From contig NZ_CP053452.2 of NCBI RefSeq assembly GCF_013128195.2, positions 4,526,001 through 4,590,000 of the forward strand: 64,000 bases of DNA, written 5' to 3'. The stretch comes from Frigoriglobus tundricola. Lineage in GTDB: Bacteria; Planctomycetota; Planctomycetia; Gemmatales; Gemmataceae. This document shows positions 26,063 to 33,863 of this stretch, one piece after another. The position numbers and the translations under genes were made by a program. The first letter of the stretch is position 1, and each line of letters opens with the position of its first letter. The notes under the pieces were generated by a model. The model searched no databases and was not told the origin of the DNA. It saw only the letters and a list, made by a program, of their open reading frames with translations.

Positions 26063-28036
26063 TCACCCGCCGTGCTCGGCGAGGACGGCCGCGACGGCCG
26101 CGGCGGTGGGGTACCGGTCGGCCGGGTCCTTCCGCAGCAGGCGCAGGATCAACTGGTCCAGCCACTCGGGCACGCTCGGGCGGGCCCGCCGGGGCGGGAC
26201 CGGTTCGGCCGACGACACCGCGTTGAACACGGCGGCGACCGTCTGGCCCGGGAACGGCACGCGCCCGGTGGCCATCAGGTAGTACACGGCCCCGAGGCTG
26301 AACAGGTCCGAGAGGGGCGTCGCGGCCTCGCCCTGGATGATCTCCGGGGCCATGTAAAACGGCGTCCCGATCAGCGCGCCGTCGGCCGTCATCCGGGCGT
26401 CGTCGGTCACCCGCGCGAGGCCGAAGTCGGTGAGCTTGGCCCGGCCGGTCTCCGCCTCGATGAGGATGTTCGCCGGCTTGATGTCGCGGTGGATGATCTG
26501 CTTCGCGTGCGCCGCGGCCAGCCCGGCCGCGATCTGCCGCGCGGTCGCCGTGTGCAGCACGACCGGCATCGGCCCGTGCTCCTGGACCCGGGTCTCCAGG
26601 CACGACCCCGCCACGTACTCCATCGCCAGGTACGACGCCGCGCCGGAGTCGCGGACCGCGTAGATGGCCACCACGTTCTCGTGCTGGATCGCGGCGGCCA
26701 CCCGGGCCTCGCGGGCGAACCGCTGCCGCGCCGACGGGGCCGCCGCGAGTTCCGGGGCCAGCAGCTTGAGCGCGACGTACCGGTGCAGGCTCGGCTCGAA
26801 CGCCTTGAACACCACGCCCATCGCCCCGCGCCCGAGCAGGCTGCGCAACTCGTACCCGCCGAGCCGGCACCCGCACTCCGGCAACTGGTGCGCGAACTCG
26901 GGGCGGAACTCGGGCAGTTCGACCCGCAGGCACTGCTCCGGGGCCGGGGAGGCGTCGGGCGGGGCCGCGTGGGTCTGGGCCGCGGGCACCGCCGGCAGGA
27001 GGCGCCGCGTCGCCCCCACGCGCGTCGTGCCGCTCAGCCGGTCCCGGCTGTTCTCGACCGTCAGGTTCACCAGTTCGGTGGCCCCGGCCGCGAGGATGGC
27101 CGCGAAGTCCGGGCACTGGCCGATGTCCTGGTTCAGCACCGCGGCGAACGACTCGACCTTCGGGGCCACCCGCTGGAGGAACTCGACCAGCGCCGCCCGC
27201 GTCATCCCGAACCGGTCGTGGGCCGTGGCGAGGAGCTGGGCGAGCAGGTCCGGGCGCTGGGCCACCACGTCCAGTTGCACCAGTTGGCTCGCGAACTGGA
27301 GCAACTCGGCCCGCTCCACCTGGACCTTGCCCCCCGCGGAGAGCAGCGCCGGCTGGTGGTGGTAGCGGATCGGCTCGACGATGTCGTCCGGCAGCTTCCA
27401 GCCGCGCAGCAGTTCGGCGCTCACGTCCGCGTGGTCGATCCCGAACGACTCGACTTCCGCCCCGCACGGGTCGTCCACCAGGCGGTCCGCGTGGCGCCCC
27501 AGGTGCGCCTCCCAGGTGTCCGCGAACGCCTGCCGGAGGAGCACCTCACCGAGGTCGCGGAGCAGGCCGGCGACCAGGTCGTCGTCCGGGTTGGGGCGCC
27601 GGGCCAGGACCGCCAGCTCGCGCGCGAGGATCGCCCCCCCGACCGACGACACCCAGTAGTCCCGCATGCTCTTTTCGACGCCCCGGCCGACCTTCACGGC
27701 CGGCAGCGACAGGCCCAGCGCCAGCGACCGCACGGTCTTCAGCCCGAGCACCTGGACCGCGCGGCCGACCGATGCGACCGGCTGCTTGAGGCCGTACAGG
27801 CAGGAGTTGACCGCTTTCAGGAGCTTGCCGCAGAGGGCCGCGTCCAGGCCGAGGAAGCCGATGATCTCGTTCGGGTCGCAGTCCGGGCGGCTGGCCGCGT
27901 TCACAACTTGCAGGGCGACCGCCGGCGGCGTGGGGAGCCGGCTCGGGTCCAAAAGGGTAGCGAGTAGCTCCACGCGCGTCGGGCGGGCGGGGCGAGACGA
28001 TGAGACTGAGGACGGGGCGTAGATTGTTGCCGACAC
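26063..28036 (-). CDS. HDOD domain-serine/threonine protein kinase fusion
   Basis: A 657-residue cytoplasmic protein joining two signalling modules. Residues about 25-220 are an HDOD domain (PPAVALQVVNAASRPDCDPN, LKAVNSCLYGL, VAGLLRDLGEVLLRQ). This is a non-catalytic relative of HD phosphohydrolases: the HD pair is replaced by RD in LLRDLGE. Residues about 390-655 are a Hanks-type kinase with glycine loop LGRGAMGVVFKA, Lys in YVALKLL, catalytic loop HRDIKPANIL, DFGLA, and activation segment GTPFYMAPE. No transmembrane segment follows the kinase, unlike many PknB relatives. Such fusions are known mainly from planctomycetes and a few other groups; targets unknown. The start ATG at 28036 places HDOD near the N-terminus. 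Confidence 0.92.
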   Translation of the reverse strand: MSATIYAPSSVSSSRPARPTRVELLATLLDPSRLPTPPAVALQVVNAASRPDCDPNEIIGFLGLDAALCGKLLKAVNSCLYGLKQPVASVGRAVQVLGLKTVRSLALGLSLPAVKVGRGVEKSMRDYWVSSVGGAILARELAVLARRPNPDDDLVAGLLRDLGEVLLRQAFADTWEAHLGRHADRLVDDPCGAEVESFGIDHADVSAELLRGWKLPDDIVEPIRYHHQPALLSAGGKVQVERAELLQFASQLVQLDVVAQRPDLLAQLLATAHDRFGMTRAALVEFLQRVAPKVESFAAVLNQDIGQCPDFAAILAAGATELVNLTVENSRDRLSGTTRVGATRRLLPAVPAAQTHAAPPDASPAPEQCLRVELPEFRPEFAHQLPECGCRLGGYELRSLLGRGAMGVVFKAFEPSLHRYVALKLLAPELAAAPSARQRFAREARVAAAIQHENVVAIYAVRDSGAASYLAMEYVAGSCLETRVQEHGPMPVVLHTATARQIAAGLAAAHAKQIIHRDIKPANILIEAETGRAKLTDFGLARVTDDARMTADGALIGTPFYMAPEIIQGEAATPLSDLFSLGAVYYLMATGRVPFPGQTVAAVFNAVSSAEPVPPRRARPSVPEWLDQLILRLLRKDPADRYPTAAAVAAVLAEHGG

Positions 28037-28570
28037 CTTACCATCCCTGTGTTTTTTGCACCGGTGCGCGACGGAGGTGCGCCAGTAGAAAAACCTTGGG
28101 TCACGAAGTCACGCCCGTCAAGTGTGCGGTGAAGCGGGTCATCACGCACGCGATCGTCCGTCGGTCCCTTCTTCGCGGGCGCGTCGGGCGTCCCGGCGGG
28201 GCGGACGAGGTGCGATTCGTTCACCGTTCCGTTCGCGAACGCGGTGACGCGGCTGCCGGGGGGCGGGGCCGAAGGCGGTTGCGGCGAATTTGTGACGCAG
28301 TCCCACTTCTTCACCGCGGGCTGAACTTGCTCTTTCACATCGCCTTTCGAGCCGAGCGCCGCGCGCCGCCGCCCGGTCCCGACCGCGGCCCGAGCCCGCG
28401 GACCGCACAGGAACCGTCTGTCCGCGAGCGACCGTGCTTGCACTCCGGTCGCGGTGCGGTACAATTTTTTTTGGCCCGATTTGTGCGATTGAGTTCGTCG
28501 CTCTGCGACAGGACGATGTAGCGTCGTCCGAGCCCTTGCTAGCACACCCACCGCGGGGAAGGCTGTTCCA

Positions 28571-28672
28571 GCACCGCTACCCGGTCGATATCGACCCGGT
28601 CGAACGTTGACTGGAACAACCCCGCGGTACGCGGTTCAACGTCCGACCGGGTCGATATCGACCGGGCGGTGC
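28571..28672. repeat. large imperfect palindrome with two GGTCGATATCGACC cores
   Basis: Arms 28571-28610 and 28636-28672 are largely complementary, and each contains the 14-bp perfect palindrome GGTCGATATCGACC or its extension. A further short pair, TGTTCCA (28564-28570) and TGGAACA (28612-28618), encloses the left arm alone, allowing an alternative fold. It lies 100 bp upstream of the ArsC-like gene. It could be a pair of operator sites for a dimeric regulator, a REP-type element or a terminator. Confidence 0.75.
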
Positions 28673-28725
28673 CGTGAGCCTTCCGCGCCCCAGGTTAAGA
28701 AGTTGATCGCCGAATCGGTTACTGC

Positions 28726-28755
28726 GAAAGCCCGCGAACTCGTTCGTGGGCTTTC
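28726..28755 (+). terminator. strong hairpin just upstream of the ArsC-like gene
   Basis: GAAAGCCCGCGAA pairs with TTCGTGGGCTTTC (one G-U wobble) around a CTCG loop. It ends 11 bp before the GGAGGG ribosome site. There is no T tract, so this may be a leader hairpin or repeat rather than a true terminator. Confidence 0.5.
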
Positions 28756-28777
28756 TGATTGATACCGGAGGGTTCCC

Positions 28778-29128
28778 ATGCCGAAATGCATCGACTGGCT
28801 GTACGAACGGCGCGCGTGAACGACGTGCCAGAAAGCCCAGGGGTTCCTTGGGCACGAGTCCGTGACCGTTGCCGAGTCCGTGAACGCGACGAAGGTTCGG
28901 TACGCCGCCGCCGACGCGCTCGCGCTGCTCGACGGGATCGACACGCTGATCGCCACCAAGGGCAAAAAGGTCGAAACCTTCGACCTGAAGGACGCCCGCC
29001 CGGACGATGACGAGCTGCTCGCGCGCCTGATGGGACCGACGGGCAACCTGCGGGCGCCGGCGGCGCGCATCGGCCGCACGCTCGTCGTCGGGTTCAACGA
29101 GGAGGTGTACGCCCGCGTGCTGAAGTGA
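28778..29128 (+). CDS. ArsC-family thioredoxin-fold protein, candidate selenoprotein (in-frame TGA at codon 14)
   Basis: The frame from ATG 28778 (GGAGGG ribosome site at 28767-28772) reads MPKCIDWLYERRA, then TGA at 28817-28819, then TTCQKAQGFLGHES and onward to a normal stop at 29128. The result is 116 residues if TGA is read as selenocysteine. ArsC/Spx-family reductases have CXXC or a single catalytic Cys exactly here (pattern DWxYxR-x-C-x-T-C-x-KA-x-x-FL), so TGA replaces the first Cys, giving U-T-T-C. The C-terminal part (GKKVETFDLKDARPDDDELL, LMGPTGNLRAPAARIGRTLV) is intact and well conserved, arguing against decay. A hairpin resembling a bacterial SECIS follows the TGA. ArsC-like selenoproteins are known in other bacteria. 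If Sec is not inserted, only a GTG start at 28862 (88 residues, lacking the active site) remains. Confidence 0.75.
28820..28856 (+). promoter_or_regulatory. putative bacterial SECIS element
   Basis: Immediately after the TGA, RNA can fold as GCCCAGG (28835-28841) with CC-T-TGGGC (28846-28853), leaving a bulged T and a GGTT apical loop at 28842-28845. An alternative outer pairing is CGTGCC (28824-28829) with GGCACG (28851-28856). Bacterial SECIS elements are hairpins within the coding region whose loop carries Gs and lies about 16-37 nt after the UGA; here the loop starts 22 nt after it. SelB binding is inferred, not shown. Confidence 0.55.
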
Positions 29129-29232
29129 CGCCCCGAGCGCCCCATTTCTCTCGCCGTTTTTCACTGCGCTCCGGCCGGTTTCATCTCGTAGAATTCTTTG
29201 TCAATTCACCTCCTCTCCCGGAGAGCGCGGCG

Positions 29233-30048
29233 ATGGACGTACTGTGGGTGCTGGCGGCGCTGAGCATCGGCGCGCCGGTGGAGGAGAAGTTCGAGCGGCA
29301 CGCGAACATCGCCTACCGCACGGACAAGGACGCGGACAAGGAGCGCCACCTGCTGGACGTGTACACGCCCAAGGGGAAGAAGGACTTCCCGGTGGTGCTG
29401 TTCGTCCACGGCGGCACCTGGCGGTCCGGCAACAAGAACCTGTACGCGGCGCTCGGCCAGTCGCTCGCGGCCGACGGCATCGGCTGCGTCATCTGCAACT
29501 ACCGGTTGTCGCCCGCGGTCCGGCACCCGGCCCACGTCGAGGACGTGGCGCGGGCGTTCGCGTGGACGCACGACAACATCAGCAGATACGGCGGCAACAA
29601 GGACCAGTGCTTCCTCTGCGGCCACTCGGCCGGCGGGCACCTCGTTTCGCTCCTGGTCACCGACCCGCAGTTCCTGAAGGCGGAGAAGCACTCGGCGGCG
29701 GAGGTGAAGGGCGTCGCGTCTCTGAGCGGCGTGTACCAGATCGTAAATACGGAGCGGGTGTTCGAGGGCGCGTTCGGGAAGGACGAGAAGGCGTGCAAAC
29801 TGGCGTCGCCGCTGACGCACGCGGCCGGCAAGCACCCGCCGTTCCTGATCGCATACGCGGAGACCGACTTCCCGCGCCTGGACGAGATGGCCCTGGACAT
29901 GCACGCGGCGCTGAAGAAGGCCGAGAGCCCGGTCGAGCTGATGAAGTGCAAGGACCGCAACCACTACACCATCATCATCCAGTTCGTGAACAACGCCGAC
30001 CCGTTGAACAAGGCGTTCCGCGACTTCGTGCAGAAGAACTGCAAGTAG
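29233..30048 (+). CDS. alpha/beta hydrolase, esterase/lipase (HSL or BD-FAE-like)
   Basis: A 271-residue hydrolase. The N-terminus MDVLWVLAALSIGAPVEE may be a short signal peptide. The oxyanion motif is VVLFVHGGTWRSGN, the nucleophile elbow FLCGHSAGGH (Ser), Asp is in YAETDFPRL and His in KDRNHYTII. This is the arrangement of esterase/carboxylesterase proteins that act on small esters or acetylated sugars. I chose the ATG at 29233 (105 bp after the ArsC-like gene stop); the earlier frame start would overlap that gene. It may share a transcript with the ArsC-like gene, but no functional link is evident. Confidence 0.88.
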   Translation: MDVLWVLAALSIGAPVEEKFERHANIAYRTDKDADKERHLLDVYTPKGKKDFPVVLFVHGGTWRSGNKNLYAALGQSLAADGIGCVICNYRLSPAVRHPAHVEDVARAFAWTHDNISRYGGNKDQCFLCGHSAGGHLVSLLVTDPQFLKAEKHSAAEVKGVASLSGVYQIVNTERVFEGAFGKDEKACKLASPLTHAAGKHPPFLIAYAETDFPRLDEMALDMHAALKKAESPVELMKCKDRNHYTIIIQFVNNADPLNKAFRDFVQKNCK

Positions 30049-30109
30049 GCCCGCTCGCGGCGGGTGCCGCCCCCCAACGCGTTCCCACCGATCCGCCTTG
30101 AGGCCCCGA

Positions 30110-31594
30110 ATGTCGCACGCGGACGGCCGCCCCACTGACGCCGCCCTGGCGGCGTTCGAGCGCGGCAACGCGGCGTTCGACCGCGGCGACTGGGCCGCCG
30201 CCGAAGTGGCGTACCGCGCGGCGCTCGCGCGGCGCCCCGACTACACTCTGGCGCGCTACAACTACGGCCTGCTGCTCCTCACGACCCGCCGGCCGCGCGA
30301 GGCCGAAAGCGAACTGCGTGCGGCGGTCGCGGCCGATCCCACGTTCGCCGAAGCGCGGGTCAATTTGGGCGCCGCGCTGAACCAACAGCGCCACTATGCC
30401 GCCGCGGACGAACAGTTCCGGGCCGCGGCCGCACTGGGCTGTGTGCTGCCCGAACTGGCCCTGAACCGGGCGACCACGCTGACCGAGTTGGGGCAGTTCT
30501 CGGAAGCCGCCGCGCTGCTGGAACCGCTCACCGACCGGACCGATTTCCGCACCGACGCGCTCACCCAGATGGCTCTCGTGCGCCTACAGGCGGGGCGCCC
30601 CGAAGAGGCCGTCGAACTGTACCGCACCCTGCTTCAGCTCGGCGCGCGGTCGGCCGCCGTGCGGAGCAACCTGGGCGCCGCGCTCCTGGCGGCGGGGCGG
30701 TGGGCCGAGGGCTGGGTCGCGTACGAAGCGCGGTTGGAACTCGACCCGAACCGGCCGCGCCCCGCGGGCCGCCTGTGGGGCGGGGAGGACCCGGCCGGGC
30801 GGACGATCCTACTCGACAGCGAGCAAGGGCTGGGCGACCTGATCCAGTTCGTGCGTTTCGCGGAGCCCCTGGCCGCGCGCGGGGCGACGGTCTGGCTCCG
30901 GTGCCCGGCGGCGGCCGAGGAGCTGATGGCGACGCAAAAGGGCATCGCCCGCGTGGTCCGACCGCCGTTCCCCGCGTTCGATTACGTCCTCCCCCTCTTG
31001 AGTCTGCCGCGGCTGTTGGGCGTGACCCGTGAGAACCTCCCCGCGCAGGTGCCGTACCTGCACGCCGACGACCGGCGCCGCACGCTCTGGCACGCCCGGC
31101 TCCCCCGGCCCGGGGCGCTCCGCGTCGGTGTGGCGTGGCGCGGCGGCGGCGGGTTCTCCCGGAACCACTGGCGGTCGATCGACCTGGAGAAGCTGGCCCC
31201 GCTCTTCGCCGTCGCCGGCGCCACGTTCGTGAGTCTCCAGAAAGGGCTCGGTCTGGACGAACTGGCCCGACTGGGGCCGACCCTGGGGCTTCACGACCTC
31301 GGCCCGGAGTACCAGGCCGGCACCCTGGCGGATACCGCGGCGCTGGTCGCCGAACTGGATCTGGTGATCTCCGTGGACACGTCGGTCGCTCACCTCGCCG
31401 GCGCGATGGGGCGCCCGTGCTGGGTGGCGCTCAGTGCGCCGCCGTCGGACTGGCGCTGGGAGCGCGGCACGCCCACGAGCCGCTGGTACCCGAGCGCGCG
31501 CCTCTTCTGGCAGCGGACACTCGGCCGGTGGGAATCGGAAATCGAAGAGATGAGCGCAGCTCTGAAGCGGACCGCAACGGACACACTGTTGTAA
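30110..31594 (+). CDS. TPR protein with C-terminal glycosyltransferase-like domain
   Basis: A 494-residue protein. Residues about 10-230 are tetratricopeptide repeats (for example AALAAFERGNAAFDRGDWAA and LARYNYGLLLLTTRRPREAE). The C-terminal half resembles glycosyltransferase family 9/41-type folds: LDSEQGLGDLIQFVRFAEPL, RVGVAWRGGGGFSRNHWRSI, then LDLVISVDTSVAHLAGAMGR and PCWVALS, the donor-binding region. Similar planctomycete and proteobacterial proteins are annotated as TPR repeat glycosyltransferases, possibly protein O-glycosyltransferases; the acceptor is unknown. The ATG at 30110 is preferred over a TTG at 30098. Confidence 0.82.
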   Translation: MSHADGRPTDAALAAFERGNAAFDRGDWAAAEVAYRAALARRPDYTLARYNYGLLLLTTRRPREAESELRAAVAADPTFAEARVNLGAALNQQRHYAAADEQFRAAAALGCVLPELALNRATTLTELGQFSEAAALLEPLTDRTDFRTDALTQMALVRLQAGRPEEAVELYRTLLQLGARSAAVRSNLGAALLAAGRWAEGWVAYEARLELDPNRPRPAGRLWGGEDPAGRTILLDSEQGLGDLIQFVRFAEPLAARGATVWLRCPAAAEELMATQKGIARVVRPPFPAFDYVLPLLSLPRLLGVTRENLPAQVPYLHADDRRRTLWHARLPRPGALRVGVAWRGGGGFSRNHWRSIDLEKLAPLFAVAGATFVSLQKGLGLDELARLGPTLGLHDLGPEYQAGTLADTAALVAELDLVISVDTSVAHLAGAMGRPCWVALSAPPSDWRWERGTPTSRWYPSARLFWQRTLGRWESEIEEMSAALKRTATDTLL

Positions 31595-32071
31595 TTTTAT
31601 CTTATTTTTAAAATATTTCTCGGTCCGCAAAATGGACTGACGCGCGTCGGCGCCGCGCGCGGCGCCGACCATGTCGTCGATCCGCCCCCCTCTCACCACA
31701 CTTCCGGCCGGACCCGAGGGCGGATTGACAAACCCGGGGCCGGCCCCGTGTGACGAACGCGGCACTCGAGTCGATTTAAGGGCGCGCACTTGCGGGGTGC
31801 CGATCGTGTGGCGCGATTGGAACCGGATTCTTCAGTACCGGCACGAAAAAAATTCCACCGCACGCACGGGGGAGCGGAAAAATGAAGTCCGGCAGGAAGT
31901 GTGGCTGTCAAAAGCGCGACGAAGTTATCAACAAATGACGATCGGGCTCGATAACTGTTTCGTCATCCGATCGGCCCCAACTTTCGGGGTGCGCACCGGG
32001 TGCCCTCGCAGATCTGTCGCGCACGCGACGTCTTCGGCCATCGCTTTGAACGCCCGTTCCCCGGAGCCAAG
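31595..32071. other. intergenic region before the chemosensory operon
   Basis: A 477-bp gap. It begins with an AT-rich stretch right after the TPR gene (ATTTTATCTTATTTTT), then the perfect palindrome at 31646-31669. The last 200 bp must contain the promoter of the CheX-CheY operon. No gene is supported. Confidence 0.5.
31646..31669. repeat. perfect 24-bp GC palindrome
   Basis: The sequence at 31646-31669 equals its own reverse complement (half-site GTCGGCGCCGCG). It lies 52 bp after the TPR gene stop and may act as a transcription-end hairpin or a protein site. Confidence 0.7.
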
Positions 32072-32581
32072 ATGCACTCGGCGTCCGAACTCTACGTCGC
32101 GGACCTGTTCGTGACGGCCCTGCGTGAACTCGTCCGCCACTACTCCGGCGAGTCGCCCGAAATCGCCCCCGAACCGGGGTTCGGGGCGGGCGCGCAACTG
32201 GCCGCTTTCGTCGGCTTTTCCGACGAGCGGGTCATCGGTTCGGTCGTCCTGACGGCCGCCCCGGACGTGGCCCGCGCGCTCTCCGACACGCACGTGGCCG
32301 ACGCGGCCGACTGGCTCGGCGAACTGGGCAACCAACTGGTCGGCCGGCTCAAAAATAAACTCGTCCCGCACGACATACACGTCCGACTGAGTGTCCCCGT
32401 GACGGCGAGCGGCAACGCGCTCGGCTTCAGTGCGTTGCGCGCCGAACCGACCCGGTGGGCGGCCCGCTGGACGGGCGGGACGATGCGTGCCCTGCTCGCG
32501 GTGTCCGTCGCTCCCGGACTCGAACTCGCCCCGACCGACGCGGCCGGGGTCGCAGAAGAGGGAAGCCTGTCCCTGTTTTGA
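32072..32581 (+). CDS. CheX-like chemotaxis phosphatase-family protein
   Basis: A 169-residue protein of the CheC/CheX family, whose members dephosphorylate CheY-P. The signature ELGNQLVGRLKNKL (family E-x-x-N pattern for attack on phospho-Asp) is at about residues 92-105, preceded by the strand IGSVVLTAAPDVARALSD. Further beta elements include HDIHVRLSVPVTASGNALGF. The ATG at 32072 is in a typical position. It is the first gene of a five-gene cluster and lies 23 bp before a CheY, its predicted substrate. Confidence 0.8.
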   Translation: MHSASELYVADLFVTALRELVRHYSGESPEIAPEPGFGAGAQLAAFVGFSDERVIGSVVLTAAPDVARALSDTHVADAADWLGELGNQLVGRLKNKLVPHDIHVRLSVPVTASGNALGFSALRAEPTRWAARWTGGTMRALLAVSVAPGLELAPTDAAGVAEEGSLSLF

Positions 32582-32604
32582 CCCCCAATACCCAAAGGTG
32601 TGCG

Positions 32605-32970
32605 ATGAGCGCGACGGTTCTCGTGGTGGACGACTCGGCGACGGTCCGGCAGCAGGTCGGGGCCGCGCTCCGGCAGGCCGGCTTCCAGGTGGTCGAGGCG
32701 TGCGACGGCAACGACGGGACGAGCAAGATCCGGGCGGGCGGGATCGACTGCGTCATCAGCGACGTGAACATGCCCAACAAGAACGGCATCGAGATGGTGG
32801 AAGAGGTGAAAGCCGACGCGGCCTATAAGACCCTACCGATCATCATGCTCACCACCGAAGGCGCGCCGCAGCTCGTTCAGCGGGCCAAGGCGGCCGGGGC
32901 GTCGGGGTGGGTGGTGAAGCCGTTCAAAGCGGACCTGCTGGTCGCAGCGGTCCGGAAGGTGACCCGTTGA
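32605..32970 (+). CDS. CheY-like response regulator
   Basis: A 121-residue single receiver domain. Conserved residues are VLVVDDSATVRQQ (acidic pocket), DCVISDVNMPNKNG (phospho-acceptor Asp), IIMLTTEG (Thr switch) and VVKPFKADLLV (Lys). With no output domain it acts by protein contact, probably shuttling phosphate from the CheA-like kinase encoded at 34687 and being dephosphorylated by the CheX-like protein just upstream. Confidence 0.93.
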   Translation: MSATVLVVDDSATVRQQVGAALRQAGFQVVEACDGNDGTSKIRAGGIDCVISDVNMPNKNGIEMVEEVKADAAYKTLPIIMLTTEGAPQLVQRAKAAGASGWVVKPFKADLLVAAVRKVTR

Positions 32971-33017
32971 CACCGGCCGCGCGGCCCGGAACGCGCCGCG
33001 CCCAACCCGAGGTGGTG

Positions 33018-33851
33018 ATGGACAGCACGGAGGTGGCGACCGGGCTCGACGCGGAGGACGTCGCCCTCCGGCTCGCCCGCGCGGTGACGGTCAGTGAGCG
33101 GGCCGTACTCAACATCGGCCGGATGCTCGGCCGGATCGTGGACCTCGCGACCGCGGGGGCGGCCGACCGCGCGGCCGACGACGAGGGGCGTGCCGTCGCC
33201 GACATTATCGCGTCCGTGATGACGGCCGCGGGCGGGTTCACCGCCGAAACGCGGTCCTTTCTCGACCGCCAACTCGCGTTCGCCAAGACCGCGAACGCCG
33301 CGTGCCGGTGCATCGCCGGCTGCTCCGAGTCGGTCGCCACGCTGATGCAGAAGAGCCGCATCCTGGCGCTCAACATGCAGATCGAGGCGTCCCGGCTGAA
33401 GGTCCAGAACACCGCGCTCACCGTGATCGGCGTGGAGATGGCGCAGTTCTCACAGGACGTCCGCCGGGCGAACGCCCAGATCGCCGAGGCCCTGACCCGG
33501 CTGTCGGACTCGCTCCCCCAGTTGGAGAGCGAGACCGTGGCGATGGGCCAGCAGGCGACGACCTTTGCGGCCCGGCTCGGCGAGCAGTTGAACCAGGTCC
33601 AGGCGCACGAGGCCGCCGTGCGCCGCACCAAGATCGAAATCGAGCGCGGGGCGGCCGAGAAGAACAAGGAGATCCTGGGCCTGTCGCAACAGACGCTGTC
33701 GGAACTCCAGTTCCAGGACCCGATGGCGCAGGACCTGAACGCCCTGATCGGCAAGATGACCGGGACCGACTACGGGGCCACGCTGGGCTCGTGCCTCCCG
33801 TCCCCGGACGAGCGCACCGAAGCCGTTCCCGGCGAAGTGGAACTGTTCTGA
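33018..33851 (+). CDS. soluble MCP-like chemosensory coiled-coil protein
   Basis: A 277-residue, mostly helical cytoplasmic protein without membrane segments. The segment KSRILALNMQIEASRLKVQN is like the hairpin tip of methyl-accepting chemotaxis proteins (LLALNAAIEAARAG), followed by IGVEMAQFSQDVRRANAQIA. The C-terminal part continues as coiled coil (LSQQTLSELQFQDPMAQDLN). It may be a soluble receptor or scaffold for the CheA-like kinase. The ATG at 33018 has GAGG upstream; a TTG at 32967 would overlap the cheY stop. Tip residues differ from true MCPs, so kinase contact is an inference. Confidence 0.7.
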   Translation: MDSTEVATGLDAEDVALRLARAVTVSERAVLNIGRMLGRIVDLATAGAADRAADDEGRAVADIIASVMTAAGGFTAETRSFLDRQLAFAKTANAACRCIAGCSESVATLMQKSRILALNMQIEASRLKVQNTALTVIGVEMAQFSQDVRRANAQIAEALTRLSDSLPQLESETVAMGQQATTFAARLGEQLNQVQAHEAAVRRTKIEIERGAAEKNKEILGLSQQTLSELQFQDPMAQDLNALIGKMTGTDYGATLGSCLPSPDERTEAVPGEVELF

Positions 33852-33863
33852 GCCCGAGGGGTT

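Larger units (their letters stand above)
28037..28777. other. gene-poor region upstream of the ArsC-like gene
   Basis: About 740 bp. A minus-strand frame from roughly 28345 to 28075 has GC3-rich codons (SRVTAFANGTVNESHLVRPA, KKGPTDDRVRDDPLHRTLDG) but no good start, no ribosome site and no family resemblance, so it may be a remnant. The right part carries two palindromic features described separately (28571-28672 and 28726-28755). Confidence 0.4.

Noticed and set aside
28000..28521. 173-codon plus-strand ORF upstream of the ArsC-like gene
   Set aside because: Overlaps the start of the HDOD-kinase gene, is Arg-rich and lacks conserved motifs or a ribosome site.
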